Assembly (NCBI GenBank): GCA_964564695.1
Contig: CAZMCC010000033.1
Span: 1-35,624, forward strand
DNA from: CAZMCC01 sp964564695
GTDB taxonomy: Bacteria > Planctomycetota > Phycisphaerae > Phycisphaerales > UBA1924
Length of the DNA stretch: 35,624 nucleotides
Direction: 5' to 3'
Part shown: in pieces, positions 1 to 7,777 of the stretch
How positions within the stretch are numbered: position 1 is the stretch's first letter
Layout: every line of letters begins with the position of its first letter
The notes under the pieces: model-generated
Told to the model about the DNA's origin: nothing
The model's database searches: none
Seen by the model: only the letters and a program-made list of their open reading frames with translations
Position numbers and translations under genes: made by a program

Positions 1-236
1 CGCCCATTGACCCACGGCCGGGATCTGGCGAAGCGCCCGATCCCGGGCACCCGGCTGGGTAGCGTGCCCGGGCTCTTGACGAGCTTGGGCATGCTGCCTC
101 GGACGGGGAGCTTCAACAGAACATCTCGTGGGGTGCCCCGGCGGAGCTTGTGTCCGCCGGGTCGCCCTTTTGGGGCGTGAGATCCGGGCCCGCGGGCCAA
201 TGATTCGGCTGGAAACCCGAAGCTGGAGAAGGGGCG
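1..236. other. Upstream intergenic stretch, no gene seen
   Basis: I can support no coding region here. The stretch is GC-rich and contains several short inverted repeats, one of which (131-164) recurs elsewhere in the window. The purine-rich run GGAGAAGGGG ends a few bases before the ATG at 237 and is a plausible ribosome binding site for the following gene. The end of an upstream gene may lie in the first bases, but this cannot be decided. Confidence 0.5.
131..164 (-). repeat. Palindromic intergenic repeat, copy 1
   Basis: The sequence reads GGGTGCCCCGGCGGAGCTTG followed by TGTCCGCCGGGTCGC. Its arms CCCGGCGGA and TCCGCCGGG fold into a hairpin. Near-identical copies in the opposite orientation lie at 6967-6998 and 25541-25572, all between genes. 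This makes it a dispersed small palindromic family rather than a chance hairpin. Confidence 0.7.
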
Positions 237-2372
237 ATGCGCGCACGCTTACGGCCGAGACACCGGCTGATTCTTTGTGGTGTGGTTGTGGCGGCCGCGG
301 GCTGCGTGTGTGTTGCTCTCGTCGCGCGCAGCGGCTTTCTGGGCGTGGCGCCACAACCACCTGTAACTGTCCTGAAGGTTATTAAGGAGGATGGCTTCCA
401 CGAAGGCACTGCGTTCAGGGTGGACGCTGGCTGGGTCACAGCGCGGCATGTTTTGGAGGGAGCGCTGCTCGCGAGTCTCGATCAGCCGAGTGGAGATGGA
501 GCATATGTCACGACCATTCTGGCGGATGACCCGCTCCACGACGTCGTGGTGTTCGAGATCGAAGGATCGTCGAGCGGCACAGCTCACGCATTCCCGGTTG
601 CGAGCGACAACGCCGCGGCTCCGCACGTCGGATCGCCGATGCGAATCGCTCGTCCGCAAATGAAGAGCGTCGAAGTCTCGCTTGAGCGCATCCAAGTGAT
701 CCCGCCGTATGGCCTGATGCTCGTCCTCAGCGCCGCTGGCGAGCCCGGTTGGAGTGGAAGCCCCGTCCTGACGGAATCCGGGGAGGTGATTGCGGTCATC
801 AGGGAATTGCGCGGAGACGGTCTTTATGCGTCCCCGATCAAAAGTGCATTCGGGGAAGGTTCGGCGGCGGGTTCTATTGATGAGTGGAGTCGACGGCCCC
901 AACCGCGACCAGTCATGGCGCGCACGGCATTCGCGCGTGCTGCGAACGCCGAAAGGGATGGCGACATGGACGCGGCTCTTGCTGGATACGCGGAGGCGAT
1001 CTCGCTCGAAGACGGCTATGCATGGGCGAAGATCCGACGCGCCGGCATTTTTACCGAGCTACACAGGTTCGCCGATGCCGCGGCGGAGCTCACGGAGGCG
1101 CTGACCACAGGGGCCCAGGACCCAGAACTGCATCTGCGACGCATGGTGGTTGCCGGAGAAATGCGGGATTGCGATACGCTCACGGATTCGTTTCGCCATC
1201 TTCAGAGCATCTTTCCAGATCGGAGCGAGATGTCGCTGATGTACGCGCAGAGCGCGTTGAAGTGTGGTTGTGTCGACGAAGCGATCTCCGTGTTGCAGCC
1301 CCTCCGGCAAGCACCCGATCCTTCCGATCTAGGAGTTCTGCTGGTCGCGGAAGCGCTGATCCGAAGCGGCGACGCGGTCGCGGCCCTCGATCTGCTCAAG
1401 AAGCACAATCTCGACCTGCCGCGAGCAAAGTTCCTCCAGGTCATCGCCGCAGTCATCGGCCACGGGGGCGAGGGTGTTGGGTCGGTTCAGGAGTTCTTGC
1501 AGCCGCTGACCCGCGTTTCCTCGCGCGCATACCGGCTGGCCCAGGAAGTGGCCGCGATCGACGTTGCGCCGGCCATGTGCGCACGTCTGTCAGAGGTAAT
1601 GGGGCCGCCTTGGTCATCGCCCGAGGCGGCTCACCTGCGTGGTGAAATCCAGAGACTCGCCGGCGACAATGACGGCGCCCTCTTGAGTTTCAATGCGGCC
1701 CTCGAACTTGCTCCCGGCTTCTGGCCGTCACAGGGGCAACTCGCACGCGTCGAAGCCGAGAATGGCCGGCTTGAGGCGGCGATTGCGCACGCGGAGTCTG
1801 CGGTGTCGCTGAGCGGCGGTGATATCGATGCCCGCCTCAATCTGGCTCAGCAGTTGGTCGAGGCCGGTCTGTATGATCGCGCGGATGCACAGGCACGCGC
1901 GGCCATTGAGAAGGATGATCGGTTTGCGCGTTCGTGGGAGATCCTGAGCCGGAGTGCGTTGCGCCAAGGCCGGACGGATGAGGCAAAGGCCCATTTCCTG
2001 AAAGCGGTAAGCATCGACGCGAGCGACCTCCCGGTACGTCGCAAATATGCGAAAATGCTCATGGCCGCCAAGGACTATCAGGCGGCTGTGCAGGAGTTCG
2101 CTGACCTGAAGGCGGCGAGTCCTGACGATTCTGAGGCCGCGATCCTGCTCGCAGAGGCCTTGCTGGACTCAGGCGACCGTGACGCGGCGCGAACGGCGGC
2201 CGAAGATGCGGCGAAGTTGATGGTCGCCGATGATCTCCCGTCGCTCCGGCGAGTCGTCCGCGTGCTCTGTAGTACGGGAGAGGATGACGTGGCTCGCGCT
2301 CTGGTGAATCGCCTCGGGTTGGAGGATCGCCTTGCTCGACAGATCCTCGTCGACAGCGGGTGCACGGAGTAG
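237..2372 (+). CDS. Membrane-anchored trypsin-like serine protease with TPR repeats
   Basis: The 711-residue protein begins with a hydrophobic segment (residues 11-30), either a signal anchor or an atypical lipobox ending at C23. A trypsin-like domain follows (about 44-205). The presumed triad is H71 in VTARHVL, D102 in LHDVVVFEI and S173 in GWSGSPV, which matches the GxSGx serine signature. From about residue 228 to the end the chain is a series of TPR-type helical pairs, for example around 237-265, 480-510 and 560-600. Known families suggest a periplasmic or surface protease whose TPRs bind partner proteins; the substrate is unknown. The ATG at 237 is preceded by GGAGAAGGGG. It stands alone and faces the minus-strand gene ending at 2569. 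The domain call is firm; activity is inferred. Confidence 0.8.
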   Translation: MRARLRPRHRLILCGVVVAAAGCVCVALVARSGFLGVAPQPPVTVLKVIKEDGFHEGTAFRVDAGWVTARHVLEGALLASLDQPSGDGAYVTTILADDPLHDVVVFEIEGSSSGTAHAFPVASDNAAAPHVGSPMRIARPQMKSVEVSLERIQVIPPYGLMLVLSAAGEPGWSGSPVLTESGEVIAVIRELRGDGLYASPIKSAFGEGSAAGSIDEWSRRPQPRPVMARTAFARAANAERDGDMDAALAGYAEAISLEDGYAWAKIRRAGIFTELHRFADAAAELTEALTTGAQDPELHLRRMVVAGEMRDCDTLTDSFRHLQSIFPDRSEMSLMYAQSALKCGCVDEAISVLQPLRQAPDPSDLGVLLVAEALIRSGDAVAALDLLKKHNLDLPRAKFLQVIAAVIGHGGEGVGSVQEFLQPLTRVSSRAYRLAQEVAAIDVAPAMCARLSEVMGPPWSSPEAAHLRGEIQRLAGDNDGALLSFNAALELAPGFWPSQGQLARVEAENGRLEAAIAHAESAVSLSGGDIDARLNLAQQLVEAGLYDRADAQARAAIEKDDRFARSWEILSRSALRQGRTDEAKAHFLKAVSIDASDLPVRRKYAKMLMAAKDYQAAVQEFADLKAASPDDSEAAILLAEALLDSGDRDAARTAAEDAAKLMVADDLPSLRRVVRVLCSTGEDDVARALVNRLGLEDRLARQILVDSGCTE

Positions 2373-2568
2373 GCGCGAGTTGGCAAACAGTCGCATGATT
2401 GAGCGACTGCTTGCGGCGGTGGGCTCGTGGCGCACGACGACGCCTTCGGCGTCGCACGCAGGGAAGACAAGTGAATTATTGCGGCGTAACCGGGGGTTAC
2501 GCTCGAAGACTCGCTCACCCCGGCTGCTCACGACCAGCCCTTCGGGCTGAAAACGTCGGACGAGCGCG
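2373..2568. other. Convergent gap with three small hairpins
   Basis: This gap separates two genes that converge. It holds three compact hairpins: CGACGCC/GGCGTCG at 2438-2453, GCGTAAC/GTTACGC at 2484-2502, and CAGCCC/GGGCTG at 2535-2549. None is followed by a clear T-run, so calling them terminators would be an inference. They may end transcription from both sides. Confidence 0.4.
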
Positions 2569-3210
2569 TCACCCCTTGATCCCCAGCTCCGCCAGCACTT
2601 CCTCGTCCATCCCGAGGTAGTCGTACATCGCCTTGTCGTACGTGATCGCGTCCTGCTCCTTGGACAGGTCGAGGCGCAGCTCGTTGATGACCTTCGTGCC
2701 CTGGCCGATCCACGTGGCCCAGGTTTCCTTGGAAATGTTCTCGCCGATCCACGCGCCGACGCGGCCTTTGAACGGTGGACGCTCCATCTTCGTGCCCGGC
2801 TTCCCGGTGCGGCACATGAACCTTCCCCCGCCGGTCGCCCCCCCACTCGCCGCGGCGGGCGCGGACTTGGCTCCCGCCACCTCCGGCACCGGCCGTCCGA
2901 TCGCCTCGAGCTGGGCCGCGATCGCCTTCTTGGGGAGGAAGTCCCCGGCCTCGGACGCGACGACGTACCCGCGGGCGAGGACCTGGGCGGCCTTGTCCTT
3001 GTCGCCGCTCTTGACGAGGGCCTCGCCGGCGAGCTGGTAGGCCTTGCTCATGCCGGGGGCGAGTTCGACGCACCGCATGTAGCTGGCCGCGGCCTCGGTG
3101 AGTCGCCCGGCCTGGGCATAGGCCCCGCCGAGCGAAAAGTGGGCCATTTCGTTCTCGGGATCGGCCTTGGTCATGTTCTCGAATTGGGCGATCCTCTGGG
3201 CGATATCCAT
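2569..3210 (-). CDS. TPR protein fused to a YggX-like Fe(II)-trafficking domain
   Basis: The 213-residue protein has two parts. Residues about 1-85 form TPR-type helices (AHFSLGGAYAQAG, AYQLAGEALVKSG). After a Pro/Ala/Gly linker (about 105-130), residues 131-213 match the small YggX / oxidative-damage-protection family. A conserved Cys (C133, in FMCRTG) lies near the domain start, and the segment around ENISKETWATW and VINELRL corresponds to the signature helices of E. coli YggX. YggX proteins are about 90 residues long and are linked to iron traffic and protection of Fe-S clusters. The N-terminal TPR extension is additional and may dock it to a partner. The start at 3210 (MDIAQRI) was chosen because the open frame upstream has no family resemblance and overlaps pyrD. 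It is divergent from pyrD across about 93 bp. Confidence 0.85.
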   Translation of the reverse strand: MDIAQRIAQFENMTKADPENEMAHFSLGGAYAQAGRLTEAAASYMRCVELAPGMSKAYQLAGEALVKSGDKDKAAQVLARGYVVASEAGDFLPKKAIAAQLEAIGRPVPEVAGAKSAPAAASGGATGGGRFMCRTGKPGTKMERPPFKGRVGAWIGENISKETWATWIGQGTKVINELRLDLSKEQDAITYDKAMYDYLGMDEEVLAELGIKG

Positions 3211-3303
3211 GTCGTCGGGGCTCCTGGGCGTGCGGCCAAAGTGTGTTCGATTCAAGCGTATGCGGGGCGTGCCCGTCCCCCCCCTCCTCGATATCATCGC
3301 CAA

Positions 3304-4257
3304 GTGCCCCGCGCCGCCCCCCCACACGACCCCATCCTCGCCACCACGCTCGCCGGCATGAAGTTGCGCAATCCCGTGATGCTCGCCGCGGGGACGCACG
3401 GCACGCTCGATGAATTCACCGAGGTGTGCCCGTTCGATCAGATCGGGGCGGTGGTCACGAAGTCGCTCACGCCGCTGGCGCGTGAGGGGAACGAGACGTG
3501 GCGGATCATCCCGTGCCGCGGCGGGATGATGAACGCGATCGGGCTGGCGAATCCGGGCGTGGACCGTTTCGAGCAGAACCTCGCGGAGCGGGCGGCCAAG
3601 CTGCCCACGGTCGTGATCGGCTCGGCCGCGGGGTTCAGCGTGCAGGACTACGTGCGTGTCGTCGCGACGCTCGATGCGTGGGCCGACCGGGGGATCCCGG
3701 CCGTGGAGCTCAACGTGTCGTGCCCGAACGTGCACACGGGGACGGAGTTCGGCTCGACCCCCACGTTGCTCACTGAATTGCTCAAGGGCGTCCGCCCCGC
3801 GGCCCCGCGGGCGAAGCTGCTCATCAAGCTCTCGCCGGCGACGCCGGATATCGTGAGCGTGGCGAAGGCGGCCATCGACAACGGGGCCGATGCGCTCACG
3901 CTGTGCAACACGATGCCGGCGATGGCGATTGATGTGCGCAGCCGCAGGCCGCGATTGGCGAATGTCACCGGCGGGTTCAGCGGCCCGGGTGTGCACGCGG
4001 CGGTCGTCAAGATCATCCACGAGGTGTATCGCAAGGCCGCGAAGCCCGCGGGCATTCCGATCGTCGGCGTCGGCGGGGTGTGCACGTGGGAGGACGCGGC
4101 CGAGTTCATCCTCGCGGGGGCGACGGCGGTCGAGCTCGGGACGGTTCTGTTCGCCGATCCGCGTGCGCCGGTGAAGATCGCCAAGGGCCTCGCGAAATGG
4201 GCCCGGTCGCAGCGGGTGGCGAATATCGGGGAGCTGGTGGGGGCGGTGGCGCTCTGA
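3304..4257 (+). CDS. pyrD: Dihydroorotate dehydrogenase (class 1-type)
   Basis: It oxidises dihydroorotate to orotate in pyrimidine synthesis, using FMN. The chain from the GTG at 3304 is 317 residues, the usual class 1 length. Visible motifs are the N-terminal LATTLAGMKLRNPVMLAAG strand, GLANPGVD, and ELNVSCPNV with the class 1 catalytic cysteine at C140. IKLSP, the FMN-phosphate-binding VGVGGV and the late GATAVELGT segment follow. Class 1 enzymes use Cys as base, class 2 use Ser. Whether it is the NAD-linked 1B form, which needs a PyrK partner, cannot be told because no pyrK lies here. The GTG was preferred over the ATG at 3358, which would remove the conserved first strand. A repeat pair follows the stop closely. 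Confidence 0.9.
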   Translation: MPRAAPPHDPILATTLAGMKLRNPVMLAAGTHGTLDEFTEVCPFDQIGAVVTKSLTPLAREGNETWRIIPCRGGMMNAIGLANPGVDRFEQNLAERAAKLPTVVIGSAAGFSVQDYVRVVATLDAWADRGIPAVELNVSCPNVHTGTEFGSTPTLLTELLKGVRPAAPRAKLLIKLSPATPDIVSVAKAAIDNGADALTLCNTMPAMAIDVRSRRPRLANVTGGFSGPGVHAAVVKIIHEVYRKAAKPAGIPIVGVGGVCTWEDAAEFILAGATAVELGTVLFADPRAPVKIAKGLAKWARSQRVANIGELVGAVAL

Positions 4258-4258
4258 A

Positions 4259-4366
4259 CGAGCCGTGAGCGCGAGCTCACGGTGGACGCACGCCGGCGGG
4301 GCGGGGCCGTGGCAACGAACACCCTTCGAAAGCGACCGTTTACCGTGAGCTTGCGCTCACGGCTCG
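4259..4366. repeat. Paired palindromes forming a long inverted repeat
   Basis: Two 25-bp arms, 4259-4283 and 4342-4366, are inverted copies of CGAGCCGTGAGCGCRAGCTCACGGT with one mismatch. Each arm is also nearly self-palindromic (CCGTGAGC / GCTCACGG), so the region can fold either as two small hairpins or as one long stem with a 58-nt loop. It begins immediately after the pyrD stop and ends 21 bp before the next start. Confidence 0.8.
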
Positions 4367-4387
4367 TTTCCGGGCAACAATCCGCCC

Positions 4388-5647
4388 ATGCGAACACTTG
4401 CTGCCCTCGTCGTTTCGCTCTCGCTCGGCTCGCCACTGATCGCGATGCAGCCGCCCGCGGCACCTGCGGCGAAGGCCGCCGAACTCCGCCCCGGCGTCCG
4501 CGACCTCGCCGCCGATCTCGAGGCCATCCGCGCCAAGCACAACATTCCGGCGATGGGCGCCGCCGTCGTGCTCGACGGCAAGCTCGTAGCGCTGGGCGCC
4601 GCGGGCAAGCGCAGCAGCGCCGCCCCCACGCCCGTCACTCCCGACGACCTCTGGCACATCGGCTCGTGCACGAAGGCGATGACCGCGACGCTGTGCGCCG
4701 TGCTCGTCGAGCAGGGCAAGCTCAAGTGGGAGTCGACGGTCTCGGAGGTGTTCCCTGAGCTTGCCGAGGGCTTCCACCCCGACTGCAAGGGCATCACGCT
4801 CAAGCAGCTGCTCAACAACCGCTCCGGCCTGCCGGGGGGGCCGCCGCCGGACGTCTGGGGCGAGGCGTGGCGGATAGGCCCCGAGGGCTCGAGCGCGGGC
4901 GGGATGATGCTGGTGAAGAAGCAGCTCGCGCTCGCGCCCGAGTTCAAGCCCGGGGAGCGCGACCGCTACTCGAACGTCGGGTTCACCGTCGCGGGGATGA
5001 TGGCCGAGCGGGCCGGGGGCAAGCCCTATGAGGAGCTGCTGGCGGAGCTCGTGTTCAAGCCGCTGGGGATTACCCCCCCCCACTTCGGCTTCGGCCCGCC
5101 GGGGCTCCGCGAGAGCGCGACCGGGGCGGCCGACAATCCCAGCCAGCCGCGGGCTCACCGGGCCGACAACACCCCCGTCGAGCCCGGCCCGCCGGCCGAC
5201 AACCCGCCGGCGATCACGCCCGCGGGGCGGGTGCACATCACGCTCGAAGACTGGGCCAAGTTCGTCGGCGAGCACGCGAAGCGCGGCCCGCTGCTCAAGG
5301 CCGAGACGTGGGACATGCTCCACACCCAGTGCGCCCCCGGGCCCGACGGCTACGCGATGGGCTGGGTCACGACCCATCGCCCGTGGGCGGTGGACAAACC
5401 CGTGCCCGCGACCCCGGACAATCCGCCCAACGACGCCGCCCTGTGGCACAACGGCAGCAACACGATGTGGTACTGCGTGACGTGGTTCAGCCCCGACCGG
5501 CGGCTGGCGGTGCTGGTGACGACGAACACGGGGGCCCAGAACGCGGGCAAGGCGGCGGACGAGGCGGCGTTCGCACTGATCTGGTCGGTGACGCAGCCCG
5601 CGGGGACGCCGCCGGCGTCGGCCCCTGCGTCCGCCCCGGCGAAGTAG
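4388..5647 (+). CDS. Exported serine beta-lactamase-family hydrolase (PF00144 type)
   Basis: The 419-residue protein has an N-terminal signal peptide (about 1-20, hydrophobic LAALVVSLSLGSPLIA). It carries all three motifs of the class C beta-lactamase / D-Ala-D-Ala peptidase fold: S93-C-T-K96, Y194-S-N196 and H354-N-G356 (an HxG replacing KTG). TLKQLLNNRSGLPG is the usual segment between motifs one and two. These enzymes use an acyl-serine intermediate; many are esterases or peptidases rather than antibiotic-degrading enzymes, so the substrate is open. A Pro/Asp/Asn-rich insert at about 245-275 is loop-like, and the C-terminus is Pro/Ala-rich. It is probably periplasmic. The neighbouring efp is unrelated in function. 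Confidence 0.85.
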   Translation: MRTLAALVVSLSLGSPLIAMQPPAAPAAKAAELRPGVRDLAADLEAIRAKHNIPAMGAAVVLDGKLVALGAAGKRSSAAPTPVTPDDLWHIGSCTKAMTATLCAVLVEQGKLKWESTVSEVFPELAEGFHPDCKGITLKQLLNNRSGLPGGPPPDVWGEAWRIGPEGSSAGGMMLVKKQLALAPEFKPGERDRYSNVGFTVAGMMAERAGGKPYEELLAELVFKPLGITPPHFGFGPPGLRESATGAADNPSQPRAHRADNTPVEPGPPADNPPAITPAGRVHITLEDWAKFVGEHAKRGPLLKAETWDMLHTQCAPGPDGYAMGWVTTHRPWAVDKPVPATPDNPPNDAALWHNGSNTMWYCVTWFSPDRRLAVLVTTNTGAQNAGKAADEAAFALIWSVTQPAGTPPASAPASAPAK

Positions 5648-5802
5648 GGCGAATGGCCGGTGCGGGTCAGGCGTTCTATCCTTCGTCCCCCCCTGCGGCG
5701 GCCCGAATTCCGGCCCGCGATAGGCGAGGCGAACAGATACCGTTCGTTGTCCGGTCGGCGCCGAGTTCCGGTTCGACCTTTGATGCACGAGGATTTGAAT
5801 CC

Positions 5803-6357
5803 ATGAAGGCGACCGAACTGCGACCCGGCTACGGCGTGAAGATGGACGGCAAGCTCTGGGTGATCACCAACTTCGAGCACCGCACGCCCGGCAACCTCCG
5901 CGCGTTCATCCAGGTCAAGATCCGCAACGTCATCAACGGCGCGATCATCGAGAAGCGCCTCGCCTCGGCCGACGACGTCGAGGTGATCGACCTCGACCGG
6001 CGCCCCATGGAGTATCTCTACTCCGACAACATGGGCGCCACGTTCATGGACGCCGAGAACTTCGAGCAGATGGTCATCCCCGCGGGCGTGCTGGGCGATG
6101 CGCTCAAGTACATCCGCCCGAACGGGTCGACCATCGTCCTGCTCTACGACGGCAACCCGATCTCCGTCGAGCTTCCCGCGTCGGTCGAGCTCATCGTCAA
6201 GGACTGCGAGCCCGGCGTCCGCAACGCCACCGCGACCAACGTCCAGAAGGAAGCCACCATGGAGACGGGCCTCAAGACCCGCGTCCCCAGCTTCATCAAC
6301 ATCGGCGAGTCGCTCAAGATCTCGACCACCGACGGATCGTACCTGTCGCGGGCCTGA
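5803..6357 (+). CDS. efp: Elongation factor P, with Asn at the usual modified-Lys position
   Basis: EF-P binds stalled ribosomes and helps peptide-bond formation at proline runs. The 184-residue length and all three beta-barrel domains fit the family: ATELRPGYGVKMDGKLWVI in domain I, NMGATFMDAENFEQ in domain II, and LPASVELIVKDCEPG with the C-terminal INIGESLKIST in domain III. In the domain I loop, where E. coli has PGKGQAF with modified Lys34, this protein reads TPGNLRAF. Asn31 therefore sits at the modification position and Arg33 two residues later. Other EF-P types use Arg at the tip. No epmA/epmB, earP or ymfI partner is present nearby. The start is the ATG at 5803. It is followed 44 bp later by aroK in the same direction. 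Confidence 0.93.
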   Translation: MKATELRPGYGVKMDGKLWVITNFEHRTPGNLRAFIQVKIRNVINGAIIEKRLASADDVEVIDLDRRPMEYLYSDNMGATFMDAENFEQMVIPAGVLGDALKYIRPNGSTIVLLYDGNPISVELPASVELIVKDCEPGVRNATATNVQKEATMETGLKTRVPSFINIGESLKISTTDGSYLSRA

Positions 6358-6401
6358 AGCCCTCGGCGGGGTGACGAGGCGCCACCTCGCCACCTTTCTC
6401 C

Positions 6402-6938
6402 ATGCACATCGTCCTCCTCGGCTATCGCGCGAGCGGAAAGACCACGACCGGCCGGGCGCTCGCCCGCGCGCTGGCGATGCCGTTCGTCGACCTCGACGAG
6501 CGGCTCGCGGCCGGGCTCAAGATGTCCATCGCCGAAGCGTTCAAGCGCTACGGCGAGTCGTGGTTCCGGGCGGCTGAGGCCGTCGAGCTGCAGCGCGTCC
6601 TCGCCGAGCCATGGGCGGTGATCGCCCTCGGCGGCGGCACCCCGTGCGCGGCGGCGTCGGCCGAGCTGCTGCGAACGGCCCGGGCCGCCGGGCGCGTCAA
6701 GACTGTGTACCTTCGGGCCACCGCGGCGACGCTGGAGTCTCGCCTGCGCGACGCCGACAACGCCCACCGCCCGGCCCTCACGGGCGCCGGCCACCCCGCG
6801 GACGAGGTCGGGACGGTGCTGCCCCGGCGGGCGCCGCTGTATGAGAGTGCCGCGGACGCGGTGATCGACGTGGACTCGCTCACGCCTGAGCGGGCGGCGC
6901 AGAAACTGGGTGGCATGCTCAAGCCGCCTGGGGCTTGA
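6402..6938 (+). CDS. aroK: Shikimate kinase
   Basis: It phosphorylates shikimate to shikimate 3-phosphate with ATP, a step in aromatic amino acid synthesis. The 178-residue chain shows the Walker A motif GYRASGKTT (K13), the shikimate-binding DLDE (30-33), GESWFRAAEAVEL with the substrate-binding Arg, the glycine loop LGGGTP (77-81), and the lid-side RPAL. Length and motif order are those of AroK/AroL. No clear Shine-Dalgarno precedes the ATG at 6402; transcription may continue from efp. The last codons overlap a cluster of inverted repeats (6909-7037). Confidence 0.92.
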   Translation: MHIVLLGYRASGKTTTGRALARALAMPFVDLDERLAAGLKMSIAEAFKRYGESWFRAAEAVELQRVLAEPWAVIALGGGTPCAAASAELLRTARAAGRVKTVYLRATAATLESRLRDADNAHRPALTGAGHPADEVGTVLPRRAPLYESAADAVIDVDSLTPERAAQKLGGMLKPPGA

Positions 6939-7037
6939 GCATGCGTTGTGCAATCGCGTAACCGTGGCCCGGCGGACAAGGCTCCGCCGGGGCACCCCGG
7001 ACATGCTCAAGTGCAAAGCCACTTGAGCATGCCACCC
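6909..7037. repeat. Inverted-repeat cluster between aroK and trpF
   Basis: The 16-base arms GGGTGGCATGCTCAAG (6909-6924) and CTTGAGCATGCCACCC (7022-7037) are perfect inverted copies. Two further CTTGAGCATG/CATGCTCAAG copies lie between them (near 6935 and 7001). In the centre, 6967-6998 is copy 2 of the palindrome also found at 131 and 25541. The left arm lies inside the 3' end of aroK. The whole cluster could fold into one long branched stem between two convergent genes. Confidence 0.8.
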
Positions 7038-7042
7038 AAGTC

Positions 7043-7687
7043 TCAGCCCAGGTCGGCCTGACGCACGGCGGCGCAGAACTCACGGATCAGCGCGTGGTCC
7101 TTCACGCCGCGCTCCCGCTCCACGCCGCTGGAGACGTCGACGCCGAACGGGCGGACGGCCCGGATGGCCGCGGCGACGTTCGAGGGGTTCAGGCCGCCCG
7201 CGAGGATGAGCGGCTTGGAGAGGTCCGGGGCGCCCGGCCCCCCCACCGCTGCCGCGAGCGCTGACCAGTCGAGCGCGACGCCCAGGCCCCCGGCCGAGGC
7301 GTCGACGAGCACCGCGTCGACCTCCTCGACGTCGTCCCAGAGCATGAGATCGGTGCGGATGGTGGCGGGGTCGAACTTGACGGCCTTGATCACGCGGGGG
7401 CCGCACTGGCGGACGATCTCGACGTCCTCCGAGCCGTGCAGCTGGCTGTAGTCGGTCGGGCAGACTTCTTCGATCGCGCAGAACTCGTCGAGCGAGGCGT
7501 CGACGAAGAGACCGACGCTGCTGACCAGGGGCGGCAGCGCGGCGAGGATCGACCACGCATCGCTGGGGTCGATCGCGCGGGGGCTGTGCTGGTGGAAGAC
7601 GAGGCCGACGGCGTCGGCGCCAGCGTCGACGGCGGCCAGCGCGTCGTCGGGGGTTCGGACGCCACAGATCTTGACGCGCGTACGCAC
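7043..7687 (-). CDS. trpF: Phosphoribosylanthranilate isomerase
   Basis: It converts N-(5-phosphoribosyl)anthranilate to the CdRP intermediate of tryptophan synthesis. The 214-residue TIM barrel has the N-terminal VKICGVR with catalytic Cys8, then GADAVGLVFH, VGLFVDA, QLHGSED, DAVLVDASAGG with the catalytic Asp, LILAGGLNP and the phosphate-binding GVDVSSGVE. The start is a GTG at 7687, because no in-frame ATG lies near the conserved N-terminus. That codon lies inside a perfect 14-bp hairpin stem (7683-7714), so initiation may be restrained. It is downstream of the giant solenoid gene on the same strand. No other trp gene is present. Confidence 0.93.
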   Translation of the reverse strand: MRTRVKICGVRTPDDALAAVDAGADAVGLVFHQHSPRAIDPSDAWSILAALPPLVSSVGLFVDASLDEFCAIEEVCPTDYSQLHGSEDVEIVRQCGPRVIKAVKFDPATIRTDLMLWDDVEEVDAVLVDASAGGLGVALDWSALAAAVGGPGAPDLSKPLILAGGLNPSNVAAAIRAVRPFGVDVSSGVERERGVKDHALIREFCAAVRQADLG

Positions 7688-7714
7688 GCCCGAGCGTATG
7701 CGCTCGGGCGTGCG
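7683..7714 (-). promoter_or_regulatory. Perfect 14-bp hairpin covering the trpF start codon
   Basis: CGCACGCCCGAGCG and CGCTCGGGCGTGCG are perfect complementary arms separated by a 4-base loop. On the minus-strand transcript the hairpin lies 63 nt after the stop of the giant gene, and its second arm contains the trpF GTG. No T-run follows, so it is not a standard intrinsic terminator. It may insulate trpF from read-through or hide its start codon. Confidence 0.55.
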
Positions 7715-7777
7715 TCGCGAGTCTCTTCAGATGTCCGGGCTCGTGGGGGCGTCAGGCCCCGGGGAAGGTCACGAGGC

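Noticed and set aside
2569..4020. Longer N-terminus for the TPR-YggX protein
   Set aside because: The extension lies antisense to pyrD and is Arg/His-rich noise; MDIAQRI at 3210 begins the TPR region.
4388..5647. Calling this an antibiotic-resistance beta-lactamase
   Set aside because: The three motifs fit the broad PF00144 family, most members of which are esterases or peptidases; HNG replaces KTG.
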